From contig JAZGUH010000556.1 in assembly GCA_037893225.1 (NCBI GenBank), positions 1 through 64,000 on the forward strand: 64,000 nucleotides of DNA, read 5' to 3'. Source of the DNA: Hippasteria phrygiana. Its lineage: Eukaryota > Echinodermata > Asteroidea > Valvatida > Goniasteridae. How positions within the stretch are numbered: position 1 is the first letter of the stretch; each line of letters opens with the position of its first letter. Under the pieces are notes generated by a model. That model saw only the letters and a program-made list of their open reading frames with translations, made no database searches and was not told where the DNA came from. Positions 30,521-42,140 of the stretch are shown here, piece after piece. The position numbers were made by a program, and so were the translations under genes.

Positions 30521-31000
30521 TTTCACATTTATCAGTATTCAGTAGTTTGTTTGCAAATGTTGCATGTTACATTTAAGACAGTTTGTGGAAACGAGTTGAA
30601 AAAAAATCCTGATAATTATGTGGTTCCTTTAAAAATTCCGGGCATAAACAGCGTGGATCACACTACCCTGTCATCAGTTTGGACACACAAAACCGAAGAA
30701 ACCGAAAACCGAAGAAAAAAAAGTTGAAGGAAAATAAAATTATAAAAGAATGCGACAGCCACAGAATGTTTTCTTGACATGTGTTCACCACATGTTTTCA
30801 CCAGTGAAATTGACTTCTTTTAAAGTCTTGCAGGACACGGATCATTACATGCTGTTTTTGAAGGACTCTGATTACCCAAATTGTCTAGTCACAACCACTC
30901 GAAACACGAGCATCTTCCCAAGGACTCTGGTTGTCATTTTTTTTTTCGTAGTGACCTATCCGACCCTTGACTTTTTCCAAACCTGATGTTGTATACTTGC
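30521..31000. other. Unassigned DNA
   Basis: No supported feature. ORFs 30494-30727 and 30750-30986 lack domains and splice context. Confidence 0.35.
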
Positions 31001-32544
31001 GCAGAGCTGAAGAGTCCGATTGCTCCAGTACAAACACTCCGATCGCAACCGCTCTCTCATTAAATACCGCAGTGCAGCTCTTGCAAAACGGGCATCTTCT
31101 TGGAAGTTTCAGTTGTTGACACAGCTTCCTGAGTCAACAAATGACCAGCCCCGAATTTGAGTCAAAACTCCGTGCCTTGATTACTGAACGGAGCTGGCGG
31201 GGACGGCTGGCCATTTTACTTATCGCAAGCGAGCAAGAGCACTTTCCCACCCGATGCCGGGCTATTTTTAGTGAGATTGTTACACAGGCCCCCGGTAATC
31301 TAAGTCTCGTCTATTCACAGATGTTCAGCCAACGAAATGGGCTTTCTTGTAATGGATACCGCCCGTTACTGTCGAAGCTCATTATTGGCCTACTCATCAG
31401 GATACTTTTCCCTGTACGTGCCATGCACAACGTAGTCCGCCCTGGCAACCTGAACCCCCGCCACACTTCTGTTGTGTTTTAATCTGGACTTTGATTATTT
31501 AAAGAGTTACTCGGATAATGTTTGCATCAACCTTTATGTGTATCGAGGATTCTGCCTCACTGTCCAGTGCTGGTGGAGTACATGCACTGTGTGAACTCTT
31601 ATCTATCTCATATGCACCTCGCTTTCTACACTGTTAATGTTTCTATATTTTATACCACAGTTTAAGCTGAACGTTTTGTGCTGACGTTGTGGTGCAGAAA
31701 CGTATGCAGTGACACCTACTAGTTGATGTATGTACAGGTACATGTAGATACATGTGTGTACCATTTTATGTGAACAACGTGTGTGTGTGTGTTGCTAAGT
31801 TGAATTTTCGAGTGGACGTGCAGATTGGTATCTATAGGCCAAGATGACGGTGCTTTTGCTTTCAGCAACTGAATCCCAACTCGTGCTGTGTCGGTAGCTT
31901 GTGAGCCACAAATGCACGCTGCTCACTGTAACCCCAGGCTACGGTCTCCCAGTATTGAAGCATTTCATAAAAGCAATTACAGCCGTGAGTACAGTCAGTG
32001 GCGGTATCATTAGATTTCAGCGGAAGCCTTGATTGACCAACTGCACGCAGCCGACTAGACAGTGGCAGTTTGGTCTCTCCCAGCCCACGTTGCTAACACG
32101 CAGGGGACACCTCGGTGCACGGGAGAGAAAGATTATCAGTGTGGGGTCGGTCTCGTGTGAGCTGGAGCAGAGAAAATTCTCCTTCTGGTGGGAGACGATG
32201 AGATTTGGTTCAAGAGCGAGGCAGGTGCTTTCCGTCTGGTGTGGGATCGTTGTGATAATTCGGAGCATTTAACGGAGTGCAGGATTTGTTGACTTCAGTG
32301 GCTTACGGGCATCGCAGGAGCATTGGTCGTGCAGTGCGTACGCCTGGTGATAAATTGAACTGCCTTCTCTTGTGTCCAAATTTGTTGGATGCTGGCATCG
32401 CGATGATCCCGGTTCGCAGACATCGGCCGAACAGACCCAGGAGAGTCACTCTCGCCAGTGTGAATTTCCGGTAATGTTCTTGTTTTTGTATTATTTTACC
32501 AAAAATGTGTTCAACCACATTGTGTATTTGATACATGTACTTGC
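31000..32544 (+). other. Relatively unique, moderately GC block; possible promoter or first exon
   Basis: This 1.5-kb stretch has none of the window's repeat families and a higher CpG and GC content than its surroundings. It holds a 113-codon ORF (31141-31482; MTSPEFESKLRALITERS at its start, C-terminal half hydrophobic) and ORFs at 32033-32272 and 32277-32474. The last ends at TTTCCG followed by GTAATG, a possible donor. None is recognised. It may be a 5' UTR or promoter region, or simply non-repetitive intron. A (GT)n run lies at 31781-31795. Confidence 0.3.
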
Positions 32545-32782
32545 GAAAATGCAATTTTTACCGTAAAGCTATAGAGCTCACTGTACACACTTGCAGCTTG
32601 CTGCATTGATGCACCGATGTGGTAGTATTAACGTGCGGACCTTTATGAACAATATGAACAGCAATTTCCGAGATCCAATTTTTGGGATTGGCTTTCTTTA
32701 ACGGGTACCCGGGTATCCAGGTACCCGTGCTTTTTTCAATCGGGTACCCGATTCCCGTACTACCCGTCAATGCACACCCCTA
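32545..32782. mobile_element. hAT-like MITE (TAGGGGTGTGCA family), 5'-truncated
   Basis: It ends AATGCACACCCCTA. The interior CCGTAAAGCTATAGAGCTCA, CACCGATGTGGTAGTATTAA and CGGGTACCCG blocks are the reverse complement of 62618-63195. The left terminus is missing. Confidence 0.8.
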
Positions 32783-32904
32783 AATATTAACCCGATGGGC
32801 TAGTCAATATTTGTATAAAATTCAAGCTGTTGTATGTTAACATTTAGTTATAGCGTTCTGCAGGATACAGTATAAAAGCTATATAATCTCAACTCAGTAG
32901 TCTT

Positions 32905-33334
32905 TAGGGCTGTTAATTTTCGAATAATTTAGTATTCGAATATTCGAAGCTGGGTTTGACAAAATATTCGAATATTCGATCCTCGTCGATCAAGTTTTTC
33001 AGTGCATGCCACACCGGTAAAAAAAAACATTGCACGTAAAAGCACGCCGGTGTTTTACGTGTGGCGATTGATATTATGGACCGTTCAAACGCCATTTTTT
33101 TGCATGCCCCTGTTGTATCAAGGGTTTTACGGACAGGAACAATAAACCTCCGTCCGCAAAAAATTACGATTGACAAAAATGCAGCATTTGACACTGCTAA
33201 GCGCCGTAACTTTTCTATTAAAATAGCATCAGAGTCGTATCAGTACGTGCATCTTTTCGAATATTCGAACAGGCAAAATGGTATTCGAATATTCGCTTGA
33301 CAATCAAATATTCGGTATATTCGGGACAGCCCTA
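32905..33334. mobile_element. TATTCG-rich hAT-like element with intact ends
   Basis: It starts TAGGGCTGTTAATTTTCG and ends TATTCGGGACAGCCCTA. Thus TAGGGCTGT is the true terminal repeat. The subterminal zones have multiple GAATATTCG palindromes. The flanks GTAGTCTT and CACTATTA do not match, so flanking sequence has changed since insertion. Confidence 0.85.
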
Positions 33335-33589
33335 CACTATTAACAAGTAGCAATGGATTTAGTGCCAAGTAACAATGGATGTTCATTGTTAGTGCGCCAG
33401 TTTTCTTTTGTTAGATGTTCATAGTGCTAGTAGTCTTGAGTTCTATTTTACATTGTTTCCCCCCCCCCCCTCCATTTGATTTTTTTTCCTCTAATGCTTG
33501 ACTGATTCTTGTTTAGGTACTGACAAGGATGATTGGTTTTCTTTTTTATTATATATTTCTGGTACTGAAACAAAGATTTTTTTCAAAAG

Positions 33590-33800
33590 GGTCATTCTAT
33601 AAATTAGGGGTCTAATTTTGCAATTTAGGACACATTCTTGAATGCCTTCTATCTCCCAAGGGCGATTATGTAAAGCAAAGTACCTGCCAAACGAGTAAGA
33701 ATTGTGTGAAGTGAATGTTAACAATACTTGATAGGGAACTACACAGGACACCAAAATATGTCGGACTTTTTGGACCCAGAATTTGTAGAACGACCCAAAA
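33590..33800. mobile_element. GGGTCATTCCATAAATTT-family MITE, diverged
   Basis: It begins GGGTCATTCTATAAATTAGG and ends GGACCCAGAATTTGTAGAAC. Between these, GATTATGTAAAGCAAAGTAC and AATACTTGATAGGGAA are shared with 49601-49855. Confidence 0.75.
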
Positions 33801-33934
33801 GCGCATATTGCAGTGGAGCTCGCAAACCCAATGAAGAGAAGATGAAGCAATGTTCAGTTTTAAAGGTGGGAGGAAAAACCCCAGAATGATTTTCTGGGGG
33901 GAAACTATGCAGTCATAAAGGCACTGAAAACCCA

Positions 33935-34012
33935 ATTTTCTTGTCGGCCTGTGTGGGATTTGAACCCGGGTCACATCAGTGTAAACACCAGGAGAGAACC
34001 ACTAGGCCGAAC
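33935..34012 (-). mobile_element. tRNA-like SINE head
   Basis: On the minus strand: TCGGCCTAGTGGTTCTCTCC, then CCCGGGTTCAAATCCCACAC and AGGCCGACA, a cloverleaf-like arrangement with A and B box-like segments. It lies back-to-back with the tRNA-like sequence at 34045. Confidence 0.5.
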
Positions 34013-34044
34013 GACACTGACAGTTTGGAAGACCGCCAACATAG

Positions 34045-34116
34045 GGCAAGATAGCTCAGTTGGTAGAGCGCCGGTATGGTATTCCGGAGGTCGCAGGTTC
34101 GAATCCCGCTCCTGCC
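34045..34116 (+). repeat. tRNA-Thr(GGU)-like sequence, SINE head
   Basis: The 72 bases fold as a cloverleaf: acceptor GGCAAGA/TCCTGCC (one mismatch), D-arm GCTCAGTTGGTAGAGC, anticodon arm CCGGT-ATGGTAT-TCCGG with U33 and anticodon GGU, and T-arm GCAGGTTCGAATCCCGC. Animal nuclear genomes normally read these codons with an AGU anticodon. The same upstream GACCGCCAACATAGG and downstream AGTTTTCTTT occur at 46649 (and the downstream part at 9142), so this is the head of a SINE family and not a single-copy tRNA gene. Confidence 0.7.
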
Positions 34117-34299
34117 AGTTTTCTTTAATTCACTTTGAAAATTCATTCAAAATTCAGTTTCCCTTGTAGCACTAATTTTTCACTCATCTTTAAAACTCCC
34201 TGAGTATTTTTCCCTATTCTGTGCGTTTGTTTTAATTATTTTTTTTTATAGATATTTCTGTACATTGTGCACACAGCTGTTTTTGTAAAATTCCATTAA

Positions 34300-34627
34300 C
34301 CCTAACTCCCCAATCATTTTTCCTACATGTAACCTGAATCCTCCAATTCCAAAATCCTCCAATGTTTGTTACTGGGGACCACTGCCTGAATCCTGCAAAA
34401 TCCTCCAGTGGGTTTTGGATAAACAAGCCAGTAACCTCAATCCTCCGAAATCATCCATCATCAGATTGGGCCTGATGACCTGGATCCTCCATTTTCCTCC
34501 CAAGGCAAAATCCTCTAATGCCCTCAATCCTACAAAATCCTCCGATGCTTCAACTTCCAAAGACCCTCAATCCTCCATATTCCTCCATTTGGCAAAGAGG
34601 ATTTTGGGGAAGTTGGGAAGGTTAGGG
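34300..34627. mobile_element. TTAA-flanked element (CCCTAACTCCC family), 328 bp
   Basis: After TTAA (34296-34299) it starts CCCTAACTCCCC and ends GGGAAGGTTAGGG before TTTA. Its termini match the 62-bp elements at 7210 and 51080. The interior is an irregular repeat of AATCCTCC and AAAATCCTCC words. ORF 34415-34759 translates that repeat. Confidence 0.75.
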
Positions 34628-35778
34628 TTTATAAACCTAAAGATATGTGTGCTGTTTTTGAGCTTCACCGCACCCTCCCCCACCAAAAAACCAAAAAAAA
34701 CATTAAAATTGCTTTTCTTCAAGCAATACAAAAGTTATATTTCACATCCGCTCTCGTAAAGCACTGAGTATACAGTGCTTCATACATTACGTCGGGATAG
34801 GGCAAAAGAGAAAACATCTCTGTTCAAATTTACATCATCCCCGACGCAAAAATTCCATCTTCTGAAAAGTTATTCACTTGTGAATGAGACATTGAATTAA
34901 AAATCCAAATATGTGTTAATATATAATTACCTAACAAAATTATTTGCAGCCTGAAAATAATTCAGTTGCCACATTGTGCAGCATTTTATGTCTTTCAGGT
35001 ATGAAAGCAAATAAAAGTTTCAATCTTGTCTTTTTGAGGGTTGCGGATGTCAAAAATAGAAAGTGTTTTTTGTTTATTAAAATAAAACATAAAATTGGAA
35101 TTTCAAGAGAAACATTAAATTGCTGAAGAACTTGGACAGAGTATCTTTAAACTCCCCTTTTATTTTAATCTTCACAGTTAAATAATGGATTTCCATGGCA
35201 ATTTTTACCTCGGAGCTCGTGCGGATGATTTCAATGTCCAATTTAGGCCAAGACGGAGTGGTTAAAGTCATTCAGTTGTCGCCGTGGGAACCAAATTTGA
35301 AATAGGTGTTTTGCAGAATCTGCCAGTGGGAGACAAACAAAAGGTGGGAAATTGATGTGTTTTCTGCCAACCGAAATATCCAGAGGACAATGCCGAAGAT
35401 GCTGCGGTGTTGTTGTAAGGTGAATGGCTCACGGACGTCGGAGTTCTTTCAATCAAATTTTGAGAGGCATCCCAGTCGGTGCGGGAAAATTGGAGGAGAC
35501 TGACTTGCCGCTTTAAAAGTCATTTCCTGGCTGTGAAATTGCCCGGTCCTGCGAGGCAAACAACTTTATTATTTGCTAACCGAATGATGTCACCTTCAAG
35601 AATATCTTCGGATGGCCATGATTGTGTAGATTACATTGTTGCATCGTGTTAATCATGTCTTTAAATCTTTCTGAAGTTGTTAGCAATTTTGTTGTCGGGA
35701 TATACTGTATTTTTGTATTTTTGGTGGGGTTTTTATGGGCACCACCCAACACAAGGCCAAAAGGCCACTCAAGGTGTG
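34628..35778. other. Unassigned DNA
   Basis: No supported gene. ORF 35306-35503 (with a CCCK stretch and a basic end) sits in moderately GC sequence but has no recognised domain. Confidence 0.35.
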
Positions 35779-36029
35779 CAGGGGTGAGATTTGTCAGGAT
35801 TTTTTCCTGATTTCAGGATGTTTTGTCGGGATTTCAGAATTTTTAAAGAATCTCTTTTGCAATCTGGAGGTGTTGTCCTAAAGTTGTTTTTTTTTCTGTA
35901 TTTGCGGATTTGTTTGTGGATTTGTTTGTGGATTTTTCGTGGATTTTTCGTGGATTTGTTTGTGGATTTTTCGTGGATTTGTTTGTGGATTTTTCGTGGA
36001 TTTTTCGTTTTTGGCCAATCTCACCCCTG
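35779..36029. mobile_element. hAT-like MITE (CAGGGGTGAGATT ends)
   Basis: The ends are CAGGGGTGAGATTTGTCAGG and GGCCAATCTCACCCCTG. CAGGGGTG is a common hAT terminus. Between about 35904 and 36010 the element contains irregular repeats of GGATTTGTTTGT and GGATTTTTCGT. A longer copy lies at 38214-38692. The 8-bp flanks do not match clearly. Confidence 0.75.
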
Positions 36030-37103
36030 GATGTGGACTACAGAAGACAAGAAAAGACAGAAATCACACGGATAGAAGGTATCTATTCACATTTTGTTTG
36101 AATTGTGAAAGATTATAGGTGGAAGGGAAGTAGGTTACAGGTAAGGAGTTCCAAAGAGAGGCAGTATGAGGGGAAAAAAACAATACTAGCCTTTGGAACA
36201 ACAACAGATGAGACAGCCAGGTGAGTAGAGTGCCTGAAAGTTTGGACGGGGGAACTAATGATGAAAGGCCACTGGAACACCTTCCATGATAGTATCGATA
36301 AAAGAGGCTCAATGAAGCAACAGATCGTCGAATATGAATTTCCCCATTTCCCTAGCTCATTTTTTTCAAATTTTCCACTGACATTTGAGAAGTTTTAACG
36401 GCTATATATGGAAGTTGCACATGTACATTAAATATGCGCGCACCAAGTGCCAACCTAAAAAGTTAATGTTCACTAAGTGGAAATCCACAGGCCTTGATAC
36501 CTCGAAGGCCAGTGCTATGGCGATGGAGCATTCCTCGTGAATGATTTAGCAATTTGGGAGAGGCCTCCAGTTGTCTGTTTAATATGTAATCAGGGTTTTT
36601 CTATCGAACGCCAACAAAGATGGATCACTGTCGGTGCATGTACATGATACGCTTGTACTGTACACAGAAGATGAAGAATAATGTATCAATTTATGGCTGA
36701 TTCAGAAGTAACTCCTGGGTAATTCCACCGTGACTAACGTTACATTTTTAGACTGTCATGTCACTTTCATCCCTCACAGCTTCGAAGCCTATTGACCAAT
36801 CTAAGGCAATTAACTGCCACAACAAAAAATGGTGGTGAGGCCTACCAAGAGACACAAAGAACAACTCAGAACTTTGGTTCCTGTTTTCTGAACATTCAGT
36901 TTATTGGTCGTCACTAATGTTACCAAAAAAAGGACATGGTGTATTTAAGGGTTACTGTTAACACCGATTGTCTTCTAAACTAGTTGAACTCACTTCAAAA
37001 GTACCTGTCTTTTTTTAAACACATAGGGGTCAAAGCTGAACATTTAAATTAACATTAATTTCAATTAGCAATCTAGGCAGGACTTGCATCAAATCGGTAC
37101 TAG
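36030..37103. other. Unassigned DNA
   Basis: No supported feature. Confidence 0.35.
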
Positions 37104-37150
37104 GTGACGTCACTTACGTTACGTCACTTACGTTACGTCACTAACGTTGG
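37104..37150. repeat. Tandem ACGTCACTTACGTT repeat (CRE half-sites)
   Basis: GTGACGTCACTTACGTT is followed by ACGTCACTTACGTT and ACGTCACTAACGTT, three 14-bp units. The first unit contains a full TGACGTCA; the others carry TACGTCA. Confidence 0.85.
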
Positions 37151-37559
37151 AGAATTCACACAAAAAGTCCAATGTTCAAAAATATTATATTACAAAGTAT
37201 TGAGAGCTAATTCGGTAAAACAGAGATTTGTTGTCCGCAATATATGCAGAATGCAATCCAAACATTTCAAAGTGTTTGAATTTTGTCAGTTTTGTCCCTA
37301 TTGCTGTGGAAATTTCCTCCATAATTTCCCGAGACGATGGTAGAATTCCAGTGGTTAAATATTGCCAGTGTTCACACTTGGACTTCTGATTTGGATGAAT
37401 TTTACCAAGACCGTGATTAAAGTAATTGATCTGGCAATAATTATACATGCACTTCTCTTGAAAATGCGGCGCTTGTCTAGAAATCATTGACGAAAATACT
37501 TTCCGAGGTATGGATAAGTCAGACCATTAGAAACCGAATAGCATGTGTAGTTTTTCATC

Positions 37560-37680
37560 AGTGATTTCCAAATGGTGCATTTTGAAGGGATGGTCGTGTA
37601 CATGATTATATTATACTTTTTAATGATCTTTCCAACGTAGCAATTTTTGGACTAATGCCTTTCCCCGCCTTCAAGGCAAT
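37560..37680. repeat. Dispersed repeat (as at 19090 and 58895)
   Basis: GTGATTTCCAAATGGTGCAT, GATGGTCGTGTACATG, AATGATCTTTCCAACGTAG and GGACTAATGCCTTT match the 19090-19350 repeat. It is cut by the insertion at 37682. Confidence 0.7.
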
Positions 37681-37681
37681 A

Positions 37682-38121
37682 TGTGACCCGCTCTGCAAAA
37701 AGGGCACATAAGTCGCTGTATGCTTTTACGAGTTATGGGTCGTTCAATGTGAAGAGGGTGGAAAATTCTTCAAACAAGTGATTTTGAAGGGAGGGAATAT
37801 TTTGCATCTTTGATACCTATATTATTCTATTTCATAACCAAAATGTTTGATTTCAGTGAATAAAGTTGGAAAAAGAATGTGTTTTTGTCGAGTGCTTCCA
37901 TCTATTGCTTTGCTTTTTTTTTTTTTTTAAATGGCTTGTTTCTCCTTTCAAGAAATTCCTGAAAACAAACATGCAAATTTCCAAATATCTCGTGATTGCA
38001 AAATGCTACAGGCCTCAGACATATACCATATGAAAGCTTATAAAATGGCCTTTCCAGCTATATATAAAACACTATTTTCAAATTTTGCAACATAAGTGCT
38101 CTTTTTGCAGAGCGGGTCACA
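37682..38121. mobile_element. TA-flanked Tc1/mariner-like MITE, short form 1
   Basis: TGTGACCCGCTCTGC and GCAGAGCGGGTCACA ends are flanked by TA. At 440 bp it is inverted relative to 54459. The interior includes TGAAGAGGGTGGAAAATTC and CCATCTATTGCTTTGC shared with the other copies. Confidence 0.92.
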
Positions 38122-38213
38122 TATGCTCCTGTGAAATTACCAGTTTAAAATCATTGTGATTTTCTTTTTTTGAATTCTTGTTTCTTTGGAACACTTTTGA
38201 AATGAACTATAAA

Positions 38214-38692
38214 CAGGGGTGAGATTTGTCAGAATTTTTCCTGATTTCAGAATTTTTTGTCGGGATTTGAATTCTTTTTTAAAGAATCTCTTTTGCAGTC
38301 TGGAATTCCTGAGATGTTTTCCTCAAGGTATTTTTACCTGTAAAAGTGGATATAGGCACCAAGACCAATAAAAAGGGATATTTTAACCCCTTGAGCACGG
38401 TATTTTACGGGAGACATCGGGGTGTTGCGGCGGTTGTGGCAGCCAAGCGAACCGCTACAATGTGTTTGTGCAGTCAAGCATGACATACACAATAATCCAA
38501 CAATGGATTGAAACTGCACAAACAGCGGCCAATTATGGTGTCATCCATCCTGGTGGCACTGTTTTTGCGCCATGTTAAGGGTTAAGGGGGTGCCTTTAGG
38601 CAAATGCAAACTATAGACGTTGATCTGGGGTGCTCGTTGATTGTTTTTGGATTTCATGGATTTGTTTTATCTTTTTGCCAATCTCACCCCTG
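38214..38692. mobile_element. hAT-like MITE (CAGGGGTGAGATT), long copy with insertion
   Basis: The ends CAGGGGTGAGATTTGTCAG and GCCAATCTCACCCCTG match 35779-36029. The left third is nearly the same as that copy (AAAGAATCTCTTTTGCA). A TTAA-flanked MITE (38387-38581) is inserted. Confidence 0.8.
38387..38581. mobile_element. TTAA-flanked MITE (CCCCTTG family), copy 5, nested
   Basis: TTAA lies at 38383-38386 and 38582-38585. It begins CCCCTTGAGCACGGTATTTT and carries GCGGCGGTTGTGGCAGCC and CAATGGATTGAAACTGCAC as in copies 3 and 4. The right end GCCATGTTAAGGG is eroded. Confidence 0.85.
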
Positions 38693-41216
38693 ACTAATAT
38701 CCTCGGGTGCAATCAGTTTCATGCACTGCATGTGCATATGAACTGTCAGCCATGTTTTATATTGCAAATTCATTAGCTTGTTAAATTCTCAGTGACATCA
38801 TTACCATGGCAACCCAGTGATTGTACATTTGCCTTTCCATTTCTCTAATTCCTCTTTATTTTCTTGGCTGTATTCTTGTCGAATTACTGGATTCCTTCAT
38901 TCTATTTAAGCGGCCAACAGCACCCACATTTGTGCATTTGTGGATTTCCTATAGGATTGAATGAAAAAACTCCAAAAGAAAAATAATCTTCTTCCCGTTA
39001 AAAGGATTCTTGAATGGATGGGCCACTGGGGGACGATCAATCCAAACAGAAATTGTTTGTTCTCATATCAAATGGATATTGTGGGACAGCGTTTGACATT
39101 TAACTTGGGATGATATAGCATGCGTGCGATATATGAAAAAGAACCACCTTAATAATACTAGACATGCTTAATCGTGCGCTGCTCTGCAAATTGTGGTCGT
39201 CGGTCGTTACGGGCCAGAAAATTGCCTTGTTTGGGGAAAATGGCGGTACGCATTGAAAATGAGACAAATAGCTCGTTCATGCTTTCCATAATTGATGGGC
39301 AATCATAGTATCCGTAAATTAAATGCAGTTTAGGGAAATATATTGAGGACTGTGGAGGATTTGAGTTTTGTCCACAGATTCCTTGGTGTGTCGTGTTGTG
39401 TCATCGTTTTGGTGATACTGATCATTTTTTATTTAAAGCGAGTTGGTATGATTTGGAGTTGTCCGTCATACTGTAGATGGCTCGCAGACGCATGACCAAA
39501 ATTGCAACTGAAAAAGAAATAACAGAAACCATGTTTTGTAGTGAATTTGTATAAATTCCGAATGCCACATCTCCTTTGTCGTGGTGTTTTTCGTCCTGCA
39601 CTGACATGTTCCACACTCGTAGTGCAAATGATAAATTGCCCCACGATCTGCGGTAGTGAAAAACGAGGAAAATCGTTGGAAGGCTGTGATATCTTTATCT
39701 CCCGGCAATTGACAGAATTATGGGAATATCAGTACATTTTCATCTTGAACAAAATCAACTTTTACGGAAAAGGTGTTAAACTACCGTGACATACGTAGTG
39801 TCTGAAACAATTTTTAGTTTCATTTTTATGTAGTCTGGTGCACTAAAAACATGTGATCAAAATGCACGTTTTACATTGGCTGTCCGCACTGGACTTTGAT
39901 GTGTAACTGGCCGGGTAACACTAACACTAAACGGTTGGCCCTGTAAAAGTTCCCGCTGCGGAGGGATAAACGGACAACCGACGATCGACACTTGATAATT
40001 TGGAAAGTTCACCGGCCGTCCGCACTGGACTTGATTTGATCAAGTTGACAACAGTCCTCTGTACGTTTTACCCAAAAAAGTCCAATGCAGACATGGCTTA
40101 TATTGTCGGAACTGGGAGACAGTCAAGAATCGTTGGTAGCTGTTTGCTAAAAAGAAAGGTCAAACTTCGCGTGGCCCTTTAAAAGTACTGATTGGGATCT
40201 GTGGGGGGGGGGGGGGGGCTGTATTGCCTGCAATCAGGCACTTCACCGCTCCTTCAAAGTTGCCTGGAAATACTGGTAGCTGGCAGGTCCAAAAGTCAAG
40301 AGTTCTGATAGCATTCTCACTTTATCTAAACTAAACTTGTCTAGTGTCCTCCACATCTTCTTGTTTCAAGGCTACATCCTTTTTTTCTTTTTTCTTTTTT
40401 TCTAAAAAAACAAAACAAAATTAAAACAAATGAACCGCAAAAAAATGCAACAAAAATCCTGCAAACGGAAAAGAGGAAATGCCTGCCTTGTGCATGTTTT
40501 GAATCGATTGGGGGATTCCACCGTCGGCGAACGCCATCTTGAAAACCATTAGATGGGGACGGCCATCTTGGAAAAGCCTGGCCTGATCTAAAAATACAAA
40601 TGGAAAAAAAAGGAAATTTTCCGTCCTTTTTTTTAAACAGCCGGATGGTAAAATTTTGTTTGTTTTACCTTATAGCATTGGCATGGGGGCGGGGCTACCC
40701 TCCCCCAGACTAAAAGGAGGAAAATGACGGTTGGGGGTGGGGGGGGCAGGGCAGTGTAGATGTGTAGAAAAACAGAGTAATGGCATATGGGGAAGAATAG
40801 ATATCAAACCCCAACATATTTCAAATGTCCCAGGCACTCCCCCATTTCACGTCTAAGAGGCCAGCTACAAGACAATTTACAAATTTTGACGAACGGCATG
40901 ATGGGTAACAATAAAGCGATCTTCCAAAAAAAATTCTTTAAAAACATATTTGGTGATACGGAACTGTCAATGATCCGGAACTGTTGCACTGATCGTATTC
41001 AGAGATCATTAATCAAGTTTGCTTGCAGAAAACGAGAGGTTTGAAAGCAGAAATGTCAAGCAGTTGTTGGCCCTTGAATATAGAAAACCTCATACATACC
41101 TAATTGTGTAAATGTATTAGAAGCCATTTACTCTGCCTGATGTACCACTTCATTAAGTTTGAATTATTTAATTTGTGTGAGTTAGAGATTGGGCTTGAAT
41201 TGCACTCTCCTCGCAT
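38693..41216. other. Unassigned DNA
   Basis: A 2.5-kb stretch with no supported gene. TGTCCGCACTGGACTT occurs twice (39879, 40018). A G run lies at 40203-40217 and GCCATCTTG words occur near 40532 and 40564. ORFs are short and unrecognised. Confidence 0.4.
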
Positions 41217-41475
41217 AGGGTCATTTCAGGTCTAAAAGTGTGACATTTTTTTGGTGTCCCTGTGACACCTGACTGGCGTAATTTCTATCAAGTATCAAAA
41301 TTTAACTTCACACTATTTTTTACTTGTTTGGCAGTTACTTTGCTTTACACAATCACTCTTGGAGATAGAAGGCATTAAAGAATGTCCAGAATTGCCAAAT
41401 CGTATACATGTCACTATGTAACAGGGACACGAAAAATGTCACACTTTTGGACCCCAAATTTATGGAATGACACAT
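41217..41475. mobile_element. GGGTCATTCCATAAATTT-family MITE
   Basis: AAAAGTGTGACATTTTT and GGTGTCCCTGTGACACC on the left are mirrored by GTAACAGGGACACG, AAAAATGTCACACTTTTGG and CCAAATTTATGGAATGAC on the right. The left terminal bases are partly deleted. Confidence 0.8.
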
Positions 41476-42140
41476 GTACATTGTTGAGGTAGCAATACTC
41501 AAGTGTATAAAGTTATTTAAATTGATTTTTGTTTCTGCATGTGGGATTTTTGTGGAAATTGTTGGAACTTTTGTGGAATTGCCTGAGGGGAGGCTAGTCA
41601 GGACAAAATAGTGCAAGGCCTGGGCCCGGCTTGGGCGACTGACATTTTTGGCGTTAACTTTAATTCCAAGCAGGAATCACAATTCCATTCGGAATCAACT
41701 CCATACGTCATGCACACACTGGGCGTCAGCGGTGCATCTTTTGAATCTGCACGGCGTTGTGATTGATTTCACGGACGCCGGAAACAGCTGGCTATGTGAA
41801 GTACCGCATGCAGTCTTTTTCAGGGAATTGACAGTCTTTAAATCATTTTATTGAGTGGGGGAGTTTCAGAATCATCAGGCAGTGCCTGGAATCTCACTCC
41901 AAGTAAACAGGAATTGGCTACTTCAAGGAGTCGACTCCTTAAAAATAGAATTGAATCGCGATTCTGATTCCAATGTCGAGAAGTCAACTCTGTACAGAGC
42001 CACCCAAGCCGAATGTGCAAAGACTGGCCTCCATTGGGTATGGGTGTACAATGTAGTATGGATTGTACAGTGTGCAATACACAGGTACAATCAAGTACAA
42101 ATAGGTGTCATTCACAGATGGAGGGATAAACTCTTGAGAA
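41476..42140. other. Unassigned DNA
   Basis: GC content is somewhat raised at 41690-41830. No domain is recognised in the ORFs here (41648-41854, 41855-42226). Confidence 0.35.

Noticed and set aside
34045..34116. Functional nuclear tRNA-Thr gene
   Set aside because: The anticodon GGU is not the usual animal form, there are acceptor and T-stem mismatches, and flanks are shared with other copies, so a SINE head is the better reading.
34415..34759. 114-codon ORF
   Set aside because: Its first part is the AATCCTCC repeat interior of a TTAA-flanked element and the rest is low-complexity lysine-rich sequence.
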